Assembly: GCA_016931535.1 (NCBI GenBank)
Contig: JAFGEP010000155.1
Span: 1 to 37,978, forward strand
Length of the DNA: 37,978 nucleotides
Reading direction: 5' to 3'
Source: Bradymonadales bacterium
GTDB taxonomy: Bacteria > Myxococcota_A > Bradymonadia > JAFGEP01
Shown: one piece after another, positions 1 to 8,233 of the stretch
How positions within the stretch are numbered: position 1 is the first letter of the stretch
Layout: each line of letters opens with the position of its first letter
Notes under the pieces: model-generated
Database searches by the model: none
What the model saw: only the letters and a program-made list of their open reading frames with translations
Told to the model about the DNA's origin: nothing
Position numbers and translations under genes: made by a program

Positions 1-324
1 ATGGGTGAGGCGATCACCTATGCCCAGAACAACTGGGAGGCCCTCTCGGTATTCTTGAAGGACCCCAAGGTCCGGCTAGACAACAACATCTCCGAGGGTC
101 AGCTACGTATCATTGCCCTCGGCAGGAAAAATTTCCTGTTCCTGGGAAACGACGTGGCTGGCGAGAACCTGGCCGTGTTGCAGACCCTGATCAGCACTTG
201 CATCATCAACGAGGTGAATCCCATCGCCTACCTCACCGACGTGCTGATCCGGATCCAGGACCATCCGATGAGCCAGGTCGATGAGCTGCTGCCTCAACAC
301 TGGCAATACTTGGACACTTCATAG
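1..324 (+). mobile_element. IS66-family transposase, C-terminal part (cut by window edge)
   Basis: The reading frame is already open at base 1 and ends with TAG at 322-324, so only the last 107 residues are visible. They match the C-terminal end of IS66-family DDE transposases. The LDNN motif is followed by Glu32 (SEGQLR), the position of the last catalytic acid of the DDE triad, then by ALGRKNFLF and a DELLPQHW tail typical of the family. The enzyme would cut and join IS ends during transposition. Downstream, around 361-385, the bases CAACACGGGGTGG and CGGATAC look like an IS66-type right terminal repeat ending near 385, but the left end is outside the window and this boundary is only a guess. 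Whether the element is intact cannot be judged. Confidence 0.85.
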
Positions 325-512
325 TCGGTCCGTTCTCGATAAGTTCGGTGGGGGGCTGTCAACACGGGGTGGATCGGTCGGATACGTTCTGTCGGCATGT
401 GCGCCCCCCATATCTGGCCCAAAGAAGCGGGAAGCCATCGATGCACACCCAGCAAGGAGTGGCTTGGTCAGCGATCGGCCGTTACCGTTGGAGATCGGGC
501 TGCAGGGACACC

Positions 513-1322
513 TCAGTCGATGGTCCCGTCCCAGGGGATCCGCTCCCGGCCCGATCGGCGGGCTTCGATGGCCTCGATGGCCTCGATGGTGGAGGTCACC
601 AGCCGGGCTCCTCCGCTGGAGATGGTCTTCAGCCCCCCCGATCGGCCCGCCGCCGACACCGAGTAGAACCCCACCGAGGGATGGTTGGAAGGCCGGACGT
701 CCGGCAGATCGTGGCCTGCCAGGAGCTCGGCAAGGGCGGCCGCATGATCCGGGCTGGCATACAGGACGCTGTAGAATGCGTCTCCGATGGTCCATCCGTG
801 CCGCAGGACCAGCAGAAAGGCGGCGATTGCACCCGTCCGATCGGCGCCGTACTGGCAGTGGATGTAGATCTGGGATTCGTCGTACCGCTCGGCCAGCTGC
901 AGGATGGTCTCCCCGTGGAGAAAGCGGTCGCTCATCGGAACGCTCACCTGCTCGATTCCATGCCAGGCGAGTTCTCGAAGCGTATCGGCAGAAGGCTCCT
1001 GTGCGCTCAGGACCAGCCTGATCCCCAGGTCGGCGAGGACCGGTACGTCGGAGGGCTGCAGCATGGCACCCAACCAGTATCCCTCCCGGGTCTGGCGGGC
1101 GGCCGAGGGAAGCGGCAGGTCAGCGGGAATCCGCCTGGAGACGGCGTCCGCTGGCCGTTCGATACGGAATGGCGGCGCAGGGTGACGCCAGGGAAGCACG
1201 GGAGGAGGGGGTTCCACCGGAGCGGGAGCGACAGAGGGGGTGGGTGCCAAAGGCTCTCCCTCTGATGTGCAGGCGTTGACCGCCAGAGGGACGGAGAGGA
1301 CCATCCCGATCCAGCAGACCAT
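513..1322 (-). CDS. Lipoprotein dual-specificity / tyrosine phosphatase (copy 1)
   Basis: About 269 residues. The cysteine-phosphatase P-loop is clear: HC156QYGADRTG fits HCx5R, with the nucleophilic Cys156 and the phosphate-binding Arg. A candidate general-acid Asp lies upstream in the VPMSDRF loop. The start at 1322 was chosen because GGGAGG lies at a good distance upstream and the product begins with a short hydrophobic signal ending LAVNAC, a plausible lipobox; longer in-frame starts (1367, 1517) lack such support. A Pro-rich linker (about 25-50) follows the lipid anchor, as in exported proteins. The C-terminus contains the tandem 9-bp unit GGCCTCGAT, giving IEAIEAIEA. It is a tandem paralogue of the next gene: both share YWLGAM, RLVLSA, HCx2GADRTG and a YS..AG..GGL tail. 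The phosphatase fold is solid; the substrate (phosphoprotein, lipid or sugar phosphate) is unknown. Confidence 0.83.
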   Translation of the reverse strand: MVCWIGMVLSVPLAVNACTSEGEPLAPTPSVAPAPVEPPPPVLPWRHPAPPFRIERPADAVSRRIPADLPLPSAARQTREGYWLGAMLQPSDVPVLADLGIRLVLSAQEPSADTLRELAWHGIEQVSVPMSDRFLHGETILQLAERYDESQIYIHCQYGADRTGAIAAFLLVLRHGWTIGDAFYSVLYASPDHAAALAELLAGHDLPDVRPSNHPSVGFYSVSAAGRSGGLKTISSGGARLVTSTIEAIEAIEARRSGRERIPWDGTID

Positions 1323-1549
1323 CTGCCGTTGCCTCCCGCGCGGTTTCACACCGAGCACTCCTGCCATCCTGTCACAGCCCGTGTCCCCATCGATCGAGCC
1401 GAAAAGCGGCTGCCTGTTTCTCCCATCTAGCGGGTACCGCTCGTCACCCGCGTCGGACAACCCAGGCACCAACCGAAAAATCGGTGCGCCCCCTGCCCAG
1501 ACTACCTCGTTCGCCAACGCAAGGGCAAAAAGGTTCTATTCCACTGAGA

Positions 1550-2353
1550 TCAACGCCCACCAGGGCTGCTGGTAGAGACCGGAGAGATCATCTGCTCCAG
1601 GGCGGAGCGAACCAGCCTGCGGTAGTGGCGGTTCCGCACTTTCAGTCCGCCTTCCAGGCCCGCTCGGACCAGGGAGTACCGGCCCACCAGAGGGTCATCC
1701 AGTTCGCGGCCCTCCTGGATGCCGAAACCCCGCAAGACTCTGCGCAGGCCGTTGTAGTCCTCCTCGGCGGGGTTGAGGACGGCGAACAGGGCATCGGAAG
1801 CGGGCCACTTGTGACGCATGACTAAAATATAGGCCGCGATGACGCCGGTGCGGTCTGCGCCGTGCCTGCAGTGGATGAAGATCTCCGACGGCTCGCGGCC
1901 GCCGATCGCTTCGAGGATCCGATCGGCGTACCGGAAGGTTCTCCCCATCGGGACGCTGACGTGTTCGATCCCGGCCGCATCGAGCAAGAACAGGGTCTTT
2001 TCGTGAGGCTGGACGGCGCTGAGCACCAGGCGGATCCCCATGTGCTTGAGAGCCTGGACCTCGTCCGGTTCGATCATCGCCCCCAACCAGTACTTCTGGT
2101 CCAGTTGGCGGGAGCCGTCCGGGAAGGAGATGAGCACTCCTCGCTCCACGAACACCCCGATCATGCTGGGATCCGCCGGTTCGATCCAGAACAGATCGTC
2201 CAAGGCCGAAGAGGTGGTGGAGACCTCGTCCAGATCATCCATCGCAGGAGTAGAGGAGCACCCCAGCGACCAGCTGGTCACGAGGAACCACAAGAACACG
2301 CCCGGCAGCATGCCCGCTGGGATGAAAAAGCGTGCGATCGGGCTGGTCTCCAT
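1550..2353 (-). CDS. Lipoprotein dual-specificity / tyrosine phosphatase (copy 2)
   Basis: About 267 residues, with P-loop HC162RHGADRTGV matching HCx5R of cysteine-dependent phosphatases. The preferred start (Met at 2353) gives a hydrophobic N-terminus ending SWSLGCSS, a good lipobox, and a length nearly equal to its neighbour; the ribosome-binding site is weak, and Met at 2311 just before the hydrophobic stretch is an alternative. The open frame extends further upstream, but that part has no conserved character. It lies 227 bp upstream of the first phosphatase on the same strand, so the pair is a tandem duplication that has since diverged. Exported, lipid-anchored phosphatases of this fold would act in the periplasm or at the outer membrane. 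The substrate is unknown. Confidence 0.82.
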   Translation of the reverse strand: METSPIARFFIPAGMLPGVFLWFLVTSWSLGCSSTPAMDDLDEVSTTSSALDDLFWIEPADPSMIGVFVERGVLISFPDGSRQLDQKYWLGAMIEPDEVQALKHMGIRLVLSAVQPHEKTLFLLDAAGIEHVSVPMGRTFRYADRILEAIGGREPSEIFIHCRHGADRTGVIAAYILVMRHKWPASDALFAVLNPAEEDYNGLRRVLRGFGIQEGRELDDPLVGRYSLVRAGLEGGLKVRNRHYRRLVRSALEQMISPVSTSSPGGR

Positions 2354-2840
2354 GGCCCAAGACACGTTCGAGGTCCGTTCGCCGGCTCGCCGCCCACCGG
2401 GCCGCCTCAACCGGCGAACCGGGGAGGCTCTCCATGCCACATGGCTGCTGCTACTCATGGTCCAAGTGGAAATCCAAGGTCTCTCCGAATCGAGGCGTGC
2501 TGCCCGATCTATTCTCATCGGACAGCCGCCATCGGACAGGCCGCATCCAGAAGGCCCTGCTCCAATGGCTTGCAGTGTGATTAGCACGGCCAACCCCTGG
2601 AGAGAACCCCCTTTCTTATCGGGGCGCCTGTCCGCCCCCCATTCCCCTCGGTTTGGCTGCGGGCGCCCACTCCTTGCTCATCAAGGGGCGCCACTCCAGG
2701 CATGGCGTTCCGTCATGGCTCGCCGATCTGTCGGGTTCTCTCACGCGTCCGGGGCGGTAGACCTTTTCGACCTGCCCGTCGTTTCCATCTGCGTGGCCTT
2801 CGGCACCCGAGAGGATTGCGAGCGAATCAGGAGAACCCCC
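2354..2840. other. Intergenic region between divergent genes, no gene seen
   Basis: This 487-bp space separates the divergently transcribed phosphatase and VWA genes and must hold both promoters. Open frames cross it on both strands, but they are extensions or shadows without ribosome-binding sites or recognisable protein sequence. No confident promoter, hairpin or repeat was found. Confidence 0.5.
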
Positions 2841-4319
2841 ATGAAAATGAAAACGATCGTCATGATTCTGATCGGCCTTGCCCTCATCCTGGCAAGCATT
2901 GTGTTGTCTTTTGGCGCCTGGTGGAGCCCATTCTCCTCCTCCCCCCTCGATCCGCAAGCTCCCCTCAAGCCGAATGGCAGCGTTCGCGCGCCTGTTGGGC
3001 CAACCCTGGTGGAGAACAATTTTTTACGGCTAGCACTATCCTTGGATCAGTCGGTCGTATCGCCCGAGGATCTGGACGCCTGGCTGCAGATGCAGGTGAG
3101 CGCCCCCCAGGATGCGGCGACCCGACGCACGCCGGTTTCGGTGACGCTGGTCCTGGATGCCAGCGGAAGCATGGCCGGCAACAAGATCGCCAATGCTCGG
3201 CAGGCGGCACACCGCTTCATCGATCAGCTGGCAGAGGGCGATGTGCTCAGCGTGGTCGGCTTTGACACCTCGGTCACCACCCACCTGTCCGGCTTCGTGG
3301 TCGGTTTCGATCGAACGATGGCCCACGGGGCTGTGGACCGGATCCAGGCGGGAGGGGGGACCTGCATCAGCTGTGGGCTTCAGACCGCCTACTCCCTGCT
3401 GTCGGATGCAGGAGCGGGGCGGTTGCGGCGCGTCATCCTGCTGAGTGACGGCAATGCCAACACCGGGATCAGCGATGTGGGAGGGCTTGGCCGGTTGGCC
3501 TCCTCCTACCTGGAGAGCATGAGCATCGCCACCGCGACCATCGGTCTGGGTCAGGATCACGACGAGCAGATGCTGTCGGCCATCGCGGTGGCCGGAGCCG
3601 CCAACTACTACTTCCTGCACAACTCGGGATACCTGGCTCAGATCCTGGACCGGGAGCTGGCCGCCCTATCCCGGACCGCCATCTTGGAGCTCACCATCGA
3701 GCTGTCGCCCGCCGATGGGGTCATCTTGGAGCGGCCCTCCCACCCCGGCGTGCGCCAGGAGGGGACAAGCTGGGTGCTGTCGGTCGGCCAACTGGCTGCC
3801 GGCGAGGAGCGGACCTACCTGGTGCCGTTGAGGCTTCCTCAGGGCGACCTCTCGACGGTGGTGTCAGCGCGGGCGGTGTTCACGCCGATCAACCAGACCA
3901 AGCAGGAGCTGAGCGTGCAGGCCCACATGGAGCGTTCCGAAGATCCGGTCCGAGTGGCCGATTCGACCGATCCCAAGGTGGTGGAGCGGCAGGTCCTGCT
4001 GACCTCGGTGGCTCAGATCGAGGAGGCGATGGACGCCTACGAATCGGGCCAGAGAGACCAGGCCTACCGGATCTTGCAGATCAACGCCGATCAGCTCCGC
4101 GATGCCTCGGCCAGGTTGGGCGGTTCGGTGACCCTGTCGCAAGAGGTGGAGGACACCGAGCAACTGCTCCAGGTCCTGCCGGCAGCGGCTGAGGGGAGCA
4201 GAGAGGCGCGGGGCAACGTCATGTTCAATCGGGCCCGGTCGGCTGATGTGTTGCGGGGACAGAGCCGCGAGGACGCCTACCATCAGAACGGGATGTACGA
4301 CCTCTCCACCTTGGAGTGA
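2841..4319 (+). CDS. Membrane-anchored von Willebrand factor A (VWA) domain protein
   Basis: 492 residues. The start at 2841 has AGGAG eight bases upstream and begins with a single hydrophobic segment (about 5-27), so the rest is probably outside the cytoplasmic membrane. The VWA domain spans about 98-290. Its metal-ion-dependent adhesion site is complete: D106-A-S108-G-S110, a Thr in GGGTC near 173 and an Asp in LLSDGNAN near 201. Resemblance is to the YfbK/Ca-activated-chloride-channel-like group of bacterial VWA proteins, which bind protein partners through a divalent metal. The C-terminal 200 residues form a beta-rich region and then a helical segment with a TPR-like pattern (YESGQRDQAYRILQ). 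An in-frame open extension back to 2040 is rejected because it crosses the neighbouring phosphatase gene and lacks a ribosome-binding site. Partner and role are unknown. Confidence 0.88.
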   Translation: MKMKTIVMILIGLALILASIVLSFGAWWSPFSSSPLDPQAPLKPNGSVRAPVGPTLVENNFLRLALSLDQSVVSPEDLDAWLQMQVSAPQDAATRRTPVSVTLVLDASGSMAGNKIANARQAAHRFIDQLAEGDVLSVVGFDTSVTTHLSGFVVGFDRTMAHGAVDRIQAGGGTCISCGLQTAYSLLSDAGAGRLRRVILLSDGNANTGISDVGGLGRLASSYLESMSIATATIGLGQDHDEQMLSAIAVAGAANYYFLHNSGYLAQILDRELAALSRTAILELTIELSPADGVILERPSHPGVRQEGTSWVLSVGQLAAGEERTYLVPLRLPQGDLSTVVSARAVFTPINQTKQELSVQAHMERSEDPVRVADSTDPKVVERQVLLTSVAQIEEAMDAYESGQRDQAYRILQINADQLRDASARLGGSVTLSQEVEDTEQLLQVLPAAAEGSREARGNVMFNRARSADVLRGQSREDAYHQNGMYDLSTLE

Positions 4320-4462
4320 CGGTTCGCCCCCTGCCCACTCCCGTGACGACCCATCCATCGACCTTTCGGACCGTTGGACAGCAACCGATCCCACTTCTGA
4401 ATACCATTTCTTAGAAAATTAAGTTATCAAGCATCCTGGGGCGTCAGCCGGGCAATGGGCCG

Positions 4463-6466
4463 ATGAGCAGGCAGGTAAGAACCAGAGCAGAGGAAAACCC
4501 CAGTTCGGTTACCCGAGCGCCGAAGAGAGCAGTCTGTCCCCGCGGCGCTAGAGAGCTGCTGGAATGTAGCCTGGAGCCCTCCTTCCTGCTCGAGTTACCC
4601 ACAGGCGCCATCTTGTGCGCCAACCGGCTGGCCTGTGAGGTTCTGCGCCTCCCGTGTGACCGGCTACGCGAGCTGCGCTTCGACCAGCTCGTGCCACCGA
4701 TGGCCGTCGTCGACATCAGGCAGGCTCTGGAGGACCTGGCGACCGGGAGCCCGGACCACCACACCATCACGACCACCATCGGCGCGGGCGACGAGCCTCC
4801 CACGCCGGCGGAGATCCACCTGTCGTCGTTCCAATGGGGGAAAAACCATTTTGCGGTCGCGATGATCCGCGACATGAGCCGAGTGCTGGCTGCAGAGAGT
4901 GCGCTTCGCGCGAGCCAGGAGCACTTTCATCACCTGTTGGAGTTCACCACCGATGGAGCCAGCAGCCTGCTGGTCGGGTCTGATGGATGCTTCGAGCTGG
5001 AGTGGATCACGGAACGGTTCTCGAAGGTCCTGGGGTATCCGATCGAGAAGCTGTCCACCTTCGACTCCTGGATGGACATCCTCCATCCCGATGACCGGCA
5101 GAAGGTCTTAAACCAGCTGAAAAAGCTGCTGGCCGGCTCGGTGGTGCATGTCGAGCTGCGGTTGATCACCACTGCAGGAGAAACCCGCTGGATCGACTGC
5201 ATCTCTCACCCATCGGTGGCCCCCGAGACGGGGCAGGTGTTCCGGGTGATCAATGTCCTGCATGACATCACCGAAAGAAAACGGGCCGCAGTGGAGCTGC
5301 AGCAGTCCCGTGAGTTTCTGGAACGCCTGGTGAACGCCATCGACGACCCGATCTTCGTCAAGGATGAGCAGCATCGCTGGATCCTTTTGAACGACAGCTG
5401 CGTCCGGATGATGGGCCATCCGCGCCACGAGCTGATCGGGAAAAGCGACTACGACCTGTTTCCTCCAGAGCAGGCGGACGTGTTCTGGGATAAGGACACC
5501 TACGTACTGGAGACCGGCAGGACGGACACCAACGAGGAGCAGATCTCGTGGTCCGGCGGCCTGCACACCATCGCGACCAAGAAATCGCTGCTGGTCGATC
5601 CGAGTGGGAACAAGAGGTACATCGTCGGTATCATCCGGGACATCACCGATCGGGTGCAGATGGAGAAGGTCGTTCGGATGCACCGGGACCACCTCGAGGA
5701 GCTGGTCAAGCAGCGAACCGTCGAGCTGGAGAGACAGCATGCGCAACTCAGGGAAGCCCACGAGGAGCTGCAGCACCTGTATCGGATGAAGGATGAGTTC
5801 ACCGCCATCATCAGCCACGAGCTGAGAACACCGCTGGTCACAGGGTTGGGATACCTGGAGATGCTGCTGGCGGACCGGCTGGGATACATCAGCCCACAGG
5901 CGCGCGACAAGATGGGTGTCGCCCGCCGCAACCTCAAGCGTCTGGCCGGGCTGATCGATGACCTGCTCACCTTCTATCGCATGACCCGCAACAGCGATGC
6001 CTATCACCCCGCCCTCGCACCGCTGGATCTGGCTGGTCTGTATACCGAGTGCATGGAGGACTACCTCGTGCGCAACGAGCGACCCGCCAGCAGCGTATCG
6101 ATCGAGGTGACCGAGGGAACCCCCCTGGTCTTGGCGGACGAGGAGATGATCCGTCGGGTGGTCGCCAACCTGCTAGACAATGTAGCCCGCCATGCCGGAG
6201 CGCATGCCCACGCCAGACTGCGGGCCACCCCGGTGGGGTTGAGCAAGGTGCAGGTGGAAGTGATCGACAACGGCACGGGCATGTCGCTGGATATGCACCG
6301 AGCAGCGTTCGACCCCTTCGTGTCCTCCAGCAAGCTGGGAAGAGGGGCCGGATTGGGGCTTGCCATCGTGAAGTACATCATCAACGCCCACAACAGCGAA
6401 GTTACCATCGACAGCCCCGGCAACCAGGGCACCCGGATCACCTTCACGCTACCTGCCGTCCGCTAA
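4463..6466 (+). CDS. Soluble multi-PAS sensor histidine kinase
   Basis: 667 residues without a membrane segment. Three PAS-type regions are visible at about 30-140, 150-275 and 283-400; the second and third end in typical PAC motifs (HDITERKRA, RDITDRVQ). A coiled coil (about 400-445) leads into the HisKA box, with the phospho-acceptor His452 in IISHELRTPL. The HATPase domain follows, with N-box NLLDN (about 567), G1 DNGTGM (about 600) and G2 GRGAGLGLAIV (about 630). All catalytic motifs are intact. The protein should autophosphorylate in response to an internal signal sensed by the PAS domains. No receiver domain is fused and no response-regulator gene is nearby, so the partner is encoded elsewhere. 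An unusually AT-rich stretch at 4396-4430 just upstream probably holds the promoter. The start codon has no strong Shine-Dalgarno sequence, so the first 20-30 residues are less certain. Confidence 0.93.
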   Translation: MSRQVRTRAEENPSSVTRAPKRAVCPRGARELLECSLEPSFLLELPTGAILCANRLACEVLRLPCDRLRELRFDQLVPPMAVVDIRQALEDLATGSPDHHTITTTIGAGDEPPTPAEIHLSSFQWGKNHFAVAMIRDMSRVLAAESALRASQEHFHHLLEFTTDGASSLLVGSDGCFELEWITERFSKVLGYPIEKLSTFDSWMDILHPDDRQKVLNQLKKLLAGSVVHVELRLITTAGETRWIDCISHPSVAPETGQVFRVINVLHDITERKRAAVELQQSREFLERLVNAIDDPIFVKDEQHRWILLNDSCVRMMGHPRHELIGKSDYDLFPPEQADVFWDKDTYVLETGRTDTNEEQISWSGGLHTIATKKSLLVDPSGNKRYIVGIIRDITDRVQMEKVVRMHRDHLEELVKQRTVELERQHAQLREAHEELQHLYRMKDEFTAIISHELRTPLVTGLGYLEMLLADRLGYISPQARDKMGVARRNLKRLAGLIDDLLTFYRMTRNSDAYHPALAPLDLAGLYTECMEDYLVRNERPASSVSIEVTEGTPLVLADEEMIRRVVANLLDNVARHAGAHAHARLRATPVGLSKVQVEVIDNGTGMSLDMHRAAFDPFVSSSKLGRGAGLGLAIVKYIINAHNSEVTIDSPGNQGTRITFTLPAVR

Positions 6467-6655
6467 CCCACCCACCGCCTCTCTCCCCACCGATCTCCTG
6501 GCGAAGCGGTCGCGACCCAGGGATCACCCCTGCCCGATGCCGAAAAAGCGCGGCACGGTCCAACAAGAGCGCGAATCCCGACAGCGGTTGTGGCCAACGG
6601 ATCGGGCGATGCTCCGCGAGACACAGCCTGGCGCAATCCGAACCCACGCGGACAG

Positions 6656-6684
6656 TTCGAACCGGAGCGACTGGCTGGTATACT
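6656..6684 (+). promoter_or_regulatory. Putative sigma-70-type promoter for gpsA
   Basis: An extended -10 element (TG-G-TATACT, hexamer at 6679-6684) lies 17 bp after a weak -35 (TTCGAA, 6656-6661). The predicted start of transcription near 6691 leaves a leader of about 30 bases before the gpsA start codon and its AGAGGAG ribosome-binding site. Assigned by eye only. Confidence 0.55.
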
Positions 6685-6722
6685 GCCCCTGTAGCGCAAC
6701 CAGCTGGAACAGAGGAGAGCAG

Positions 6723-7757
6723 ATGGGCCAGGAATCAACGAGCAGTAGACGCGCCGCCGTGCTGGGAGGAGGTGCCTGGGGCACCGCACTGGCCCGGCTG
6801 ATGGCGGACAACGGCTTTGACACGACCATCTGGGCTCGCGAACCGGAGGTGGTCCGGAGCATCAACGAGCGCCATGTCAACGAGGTCTTTCTTCCCGAAT
6901 GCCCTTTGGAACCCGGGGTGAGCGCCTCTGGCAGCGTGCCCGAGACGGTGCAGGATGCCCAGTGTGTCCTGGTGGTGGTCCCCACCCAGTTTCTGCGCGC
7001 CTTCATCTCCCTCCATCGCGACGAGCTGCCGACACGGGTTCCCATCGTCACCTGCTCCAAGGGGATCGAGAACGAGACCCTGCAGACCCCCTACGAGATC
7101 CTGCGAGACGAGCTGCCCGGCAAGTACCATAACTTCCTGGCTTGCCTGTCCGGCCCCTCCTTCGCCAAGGAGGTGGCTTTAGGCCTGCCCACCAACGTGG
7201 TCGTGGCGGCCCCCCGCATGGACCTGGCCGAATCGGTGCAGAAACTGGTGTACGGAAAGACCTTCCGCGCCTACGTCTCCACCGACGTGCTGGGAGTGGA
7301 GGTCGGAGGCGCGGTCAAGAACGTGATCGCCATCTCCTGCGGTGCCTCTGACGGCTACGGGTTCGGCCACAACGCGCGCGCCGGAATGATGACGCGGGGC
7401 CTTGCCGAGATGACCCGCCTGGCCGTCGCCAAGGGCGCCAACCCCCTCACGCTGGCCGGTCTCTCCGGTATGGGAGACCTGGTGCTGACCTGTACCAGCG
7501 ATCTGTCCCGAAACCGCATGGTCGGCTTCCGACTGGGCAAGGGGGAGCCGCTCGACCAGATCCTGGGCAGCATGAAGCAGGTGGCAGAGGGGGTCGCCAC
7601 CTCCCGTTCCGTCTTTCGGCTCTCCGAGCAACTGCAGGTGGAGATGCCCATCACCAGGGCGGTATACCAGGTCCTTCATGAGGGAAAGGAGCTCGCCCAG
7701 GCGGTCGGCGAACTGATGGGCCGGCCAGCCCGAACGGAGCACCCTGACTTCAAGTAG
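6723..7757 (+). CDS. gpsA: NAD(P)-dependent glycerol-3-phosphate dehydrogenase
   Basis: 344 residues, normal for the family. The enzyme reduces dihydroxyacetone phosphate to sn-glycerol 3-phosphate in the cytoplasm, the backbone for phospholipids. The dinucleotide-binding motif GGGAWGTALA occurs at about 15-24. Also visible are the GPSFAKEVA motif, the catalytic Lys in GGAVKNVIAI, NARAGMMTRG and GLSGMGDLVLTC, all diagnostic of GpsA. The start at 6723 is preceded by AGAGGAG at good spacing; the open frame upstream of it overlaps the promoter and is not used. The gene is apparently monocistronic: its own promoter lies 30-60 bp upstream and a GC hairpin follows directly after the stop. A CDP-alcohol phosphotransferase 5 kb away could use products of the same lipid pathway, but there is no operon link. 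Confidence 0.97.
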   Translation: MGQESTSSRRAAVLGGGAWGTALARLMADNGFDTTIWAREPEVVRSINERHVNEVFLPECPLEPGVSASGSVPETVQDAQCVLVVVPTQFLRAFISLHRDELPTRVPIVTCSKGIENETLQTPYEILRDELPGKYHNFLACLSGPSFAKEVALGLPTNVVVAAPRMDLAESVQKLVYGKTFRAYVSTDVLGVEVGGAVKNVIAISCGASDGYGFGHNARAGMMTRGLAEMTRLAVAKGANPLTLAGLSGMGDLVLTCTSDLSRNRMVGFRLGKGEPLDQILGSMKQVAEGVATSRSVFRLSEQLQVEMPITRAVYQVLHEGKELAQAVGELMGRPARTEHPDFK

Positions 7758-7777
7758 GGGCAGGGCTTGCCCTGCCC
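7758..7777. terminator. GC-rich hairpin after gpsA
   Basis: GGGCAGGGC-TT-GCCCTGCCC is a perfect 9-bp palindrome starting one base after the gpsA stop codon. It has no T-run, so it is a hairpin, possibly a weak or bidirectional terminator, rather than a classical intrinsic terminator. It lies between convergent genes and abuts a copy of the dispersed repeat. Confidence 0.45.
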
Positions 7778-7806
7778 GAGGCTAGGATCACCCCCTCCGC
7801 CCGCTC
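7778..7806 (-). repeat. Dispersed REP-like repeat, partial copy A
   Basis: GAGGCTAGGATCACCCCCTC followed by CGCCCGCT is the reverse complement of the right end of the repeat seen at 16916-16984 and 28606-28723 (GCGGGCGGAGGG then GGCGATCCTAGCCTC). This copy lacks the left hairpin arm. It sits between the convergent 3' ends of gpsA and the HEAT-repeat gene, overlapping the space just beyond both stop codons. Confidence 0.7.
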
Positions 7807-7807
7807 C

Positions 7808-8131
7808 TCAGCCGGGCAGAGGCTCTGCCACCAGCGACCGCAGCCCCCGGATGGCGCTGTCTCGGCGCACCGGATCGGAGGAGGCCAGCCGCTCCAGCAG
7901 GACAGCCAAATCGGGGAGATCTATCGGAAGGGCGTACAAGATTGCCAGGCTTTGAGCGGCTGCCAAGCGCACCGCTGGATGCTTGTCGGCCAGCGCCCTC
8001 CGCAGCGCTTCGGCCGCCTGCTCACAGTGAAAGGAGCGAAGTGACAAGGCCGCCCGCTGTCGCGTCCTCGATCGGATGCCGTGCAAGGCTTCCAACAACT
8101 GGTTCAAAGTTGGAGCGGCTTTACCGGCCAT
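7808..8131 (-). CDS. Small HEAT-repeat protein
   Basis: 107 residues. GGAGGGG lies at good distance upstream of the ATG at 8131. The sequence is almost entirely amphipathic helices; two HEAT-type units are recognisable, around 36-65 (EALRRALADKHPAVRLAAAQ) and 75-104 (LLERLASSDPVRRDSAIRGL), each with the typical D..VR..A pattern. HEAT repeats form a solenoid that binds other proteins. It is the last gene of the minus-strand series, 102 bp after hutU, and may be cotranscribed with it. No catalytic residues are apparent and the partner is unknown. Confidence 0.72.
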   Translation of the reverse strand: MAGKAAPTLNQLLEALHGIRSRTRQRAALSLRSFHCEQAAEALRRALADKHPAVRLAAAQSLAILYALPIDLPDLAVLLERLASSDPVRRDSAIRGLRSLVAEPLPG

Positions 8132-8233
8132 GTTCCCCTCCAGTGTCCCGCTCCGGGTATCGCCCGGAATCGGCTCTGGCCGTAGCTCTCCAGGCCATCA
8201 CCAGCATCGGGATGGCGAGGACATCCGAAGACA

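Noticed and set aside
281..1265. Two overlapping plus-strand open frames (281-1021 and 348-1265)
   Set aside because: Antisense shadows of phosphatase copy 1; Arg/Gly/Pro-rich translation without family match.
2040..2840. Upstream 267-codon extension of the VWA gene
   Set aside because: Crosses the start of the divergent phosphatase gene, has no ribosome-binding site, and the real start at 2841 has AGGAG and a membrane anchor.
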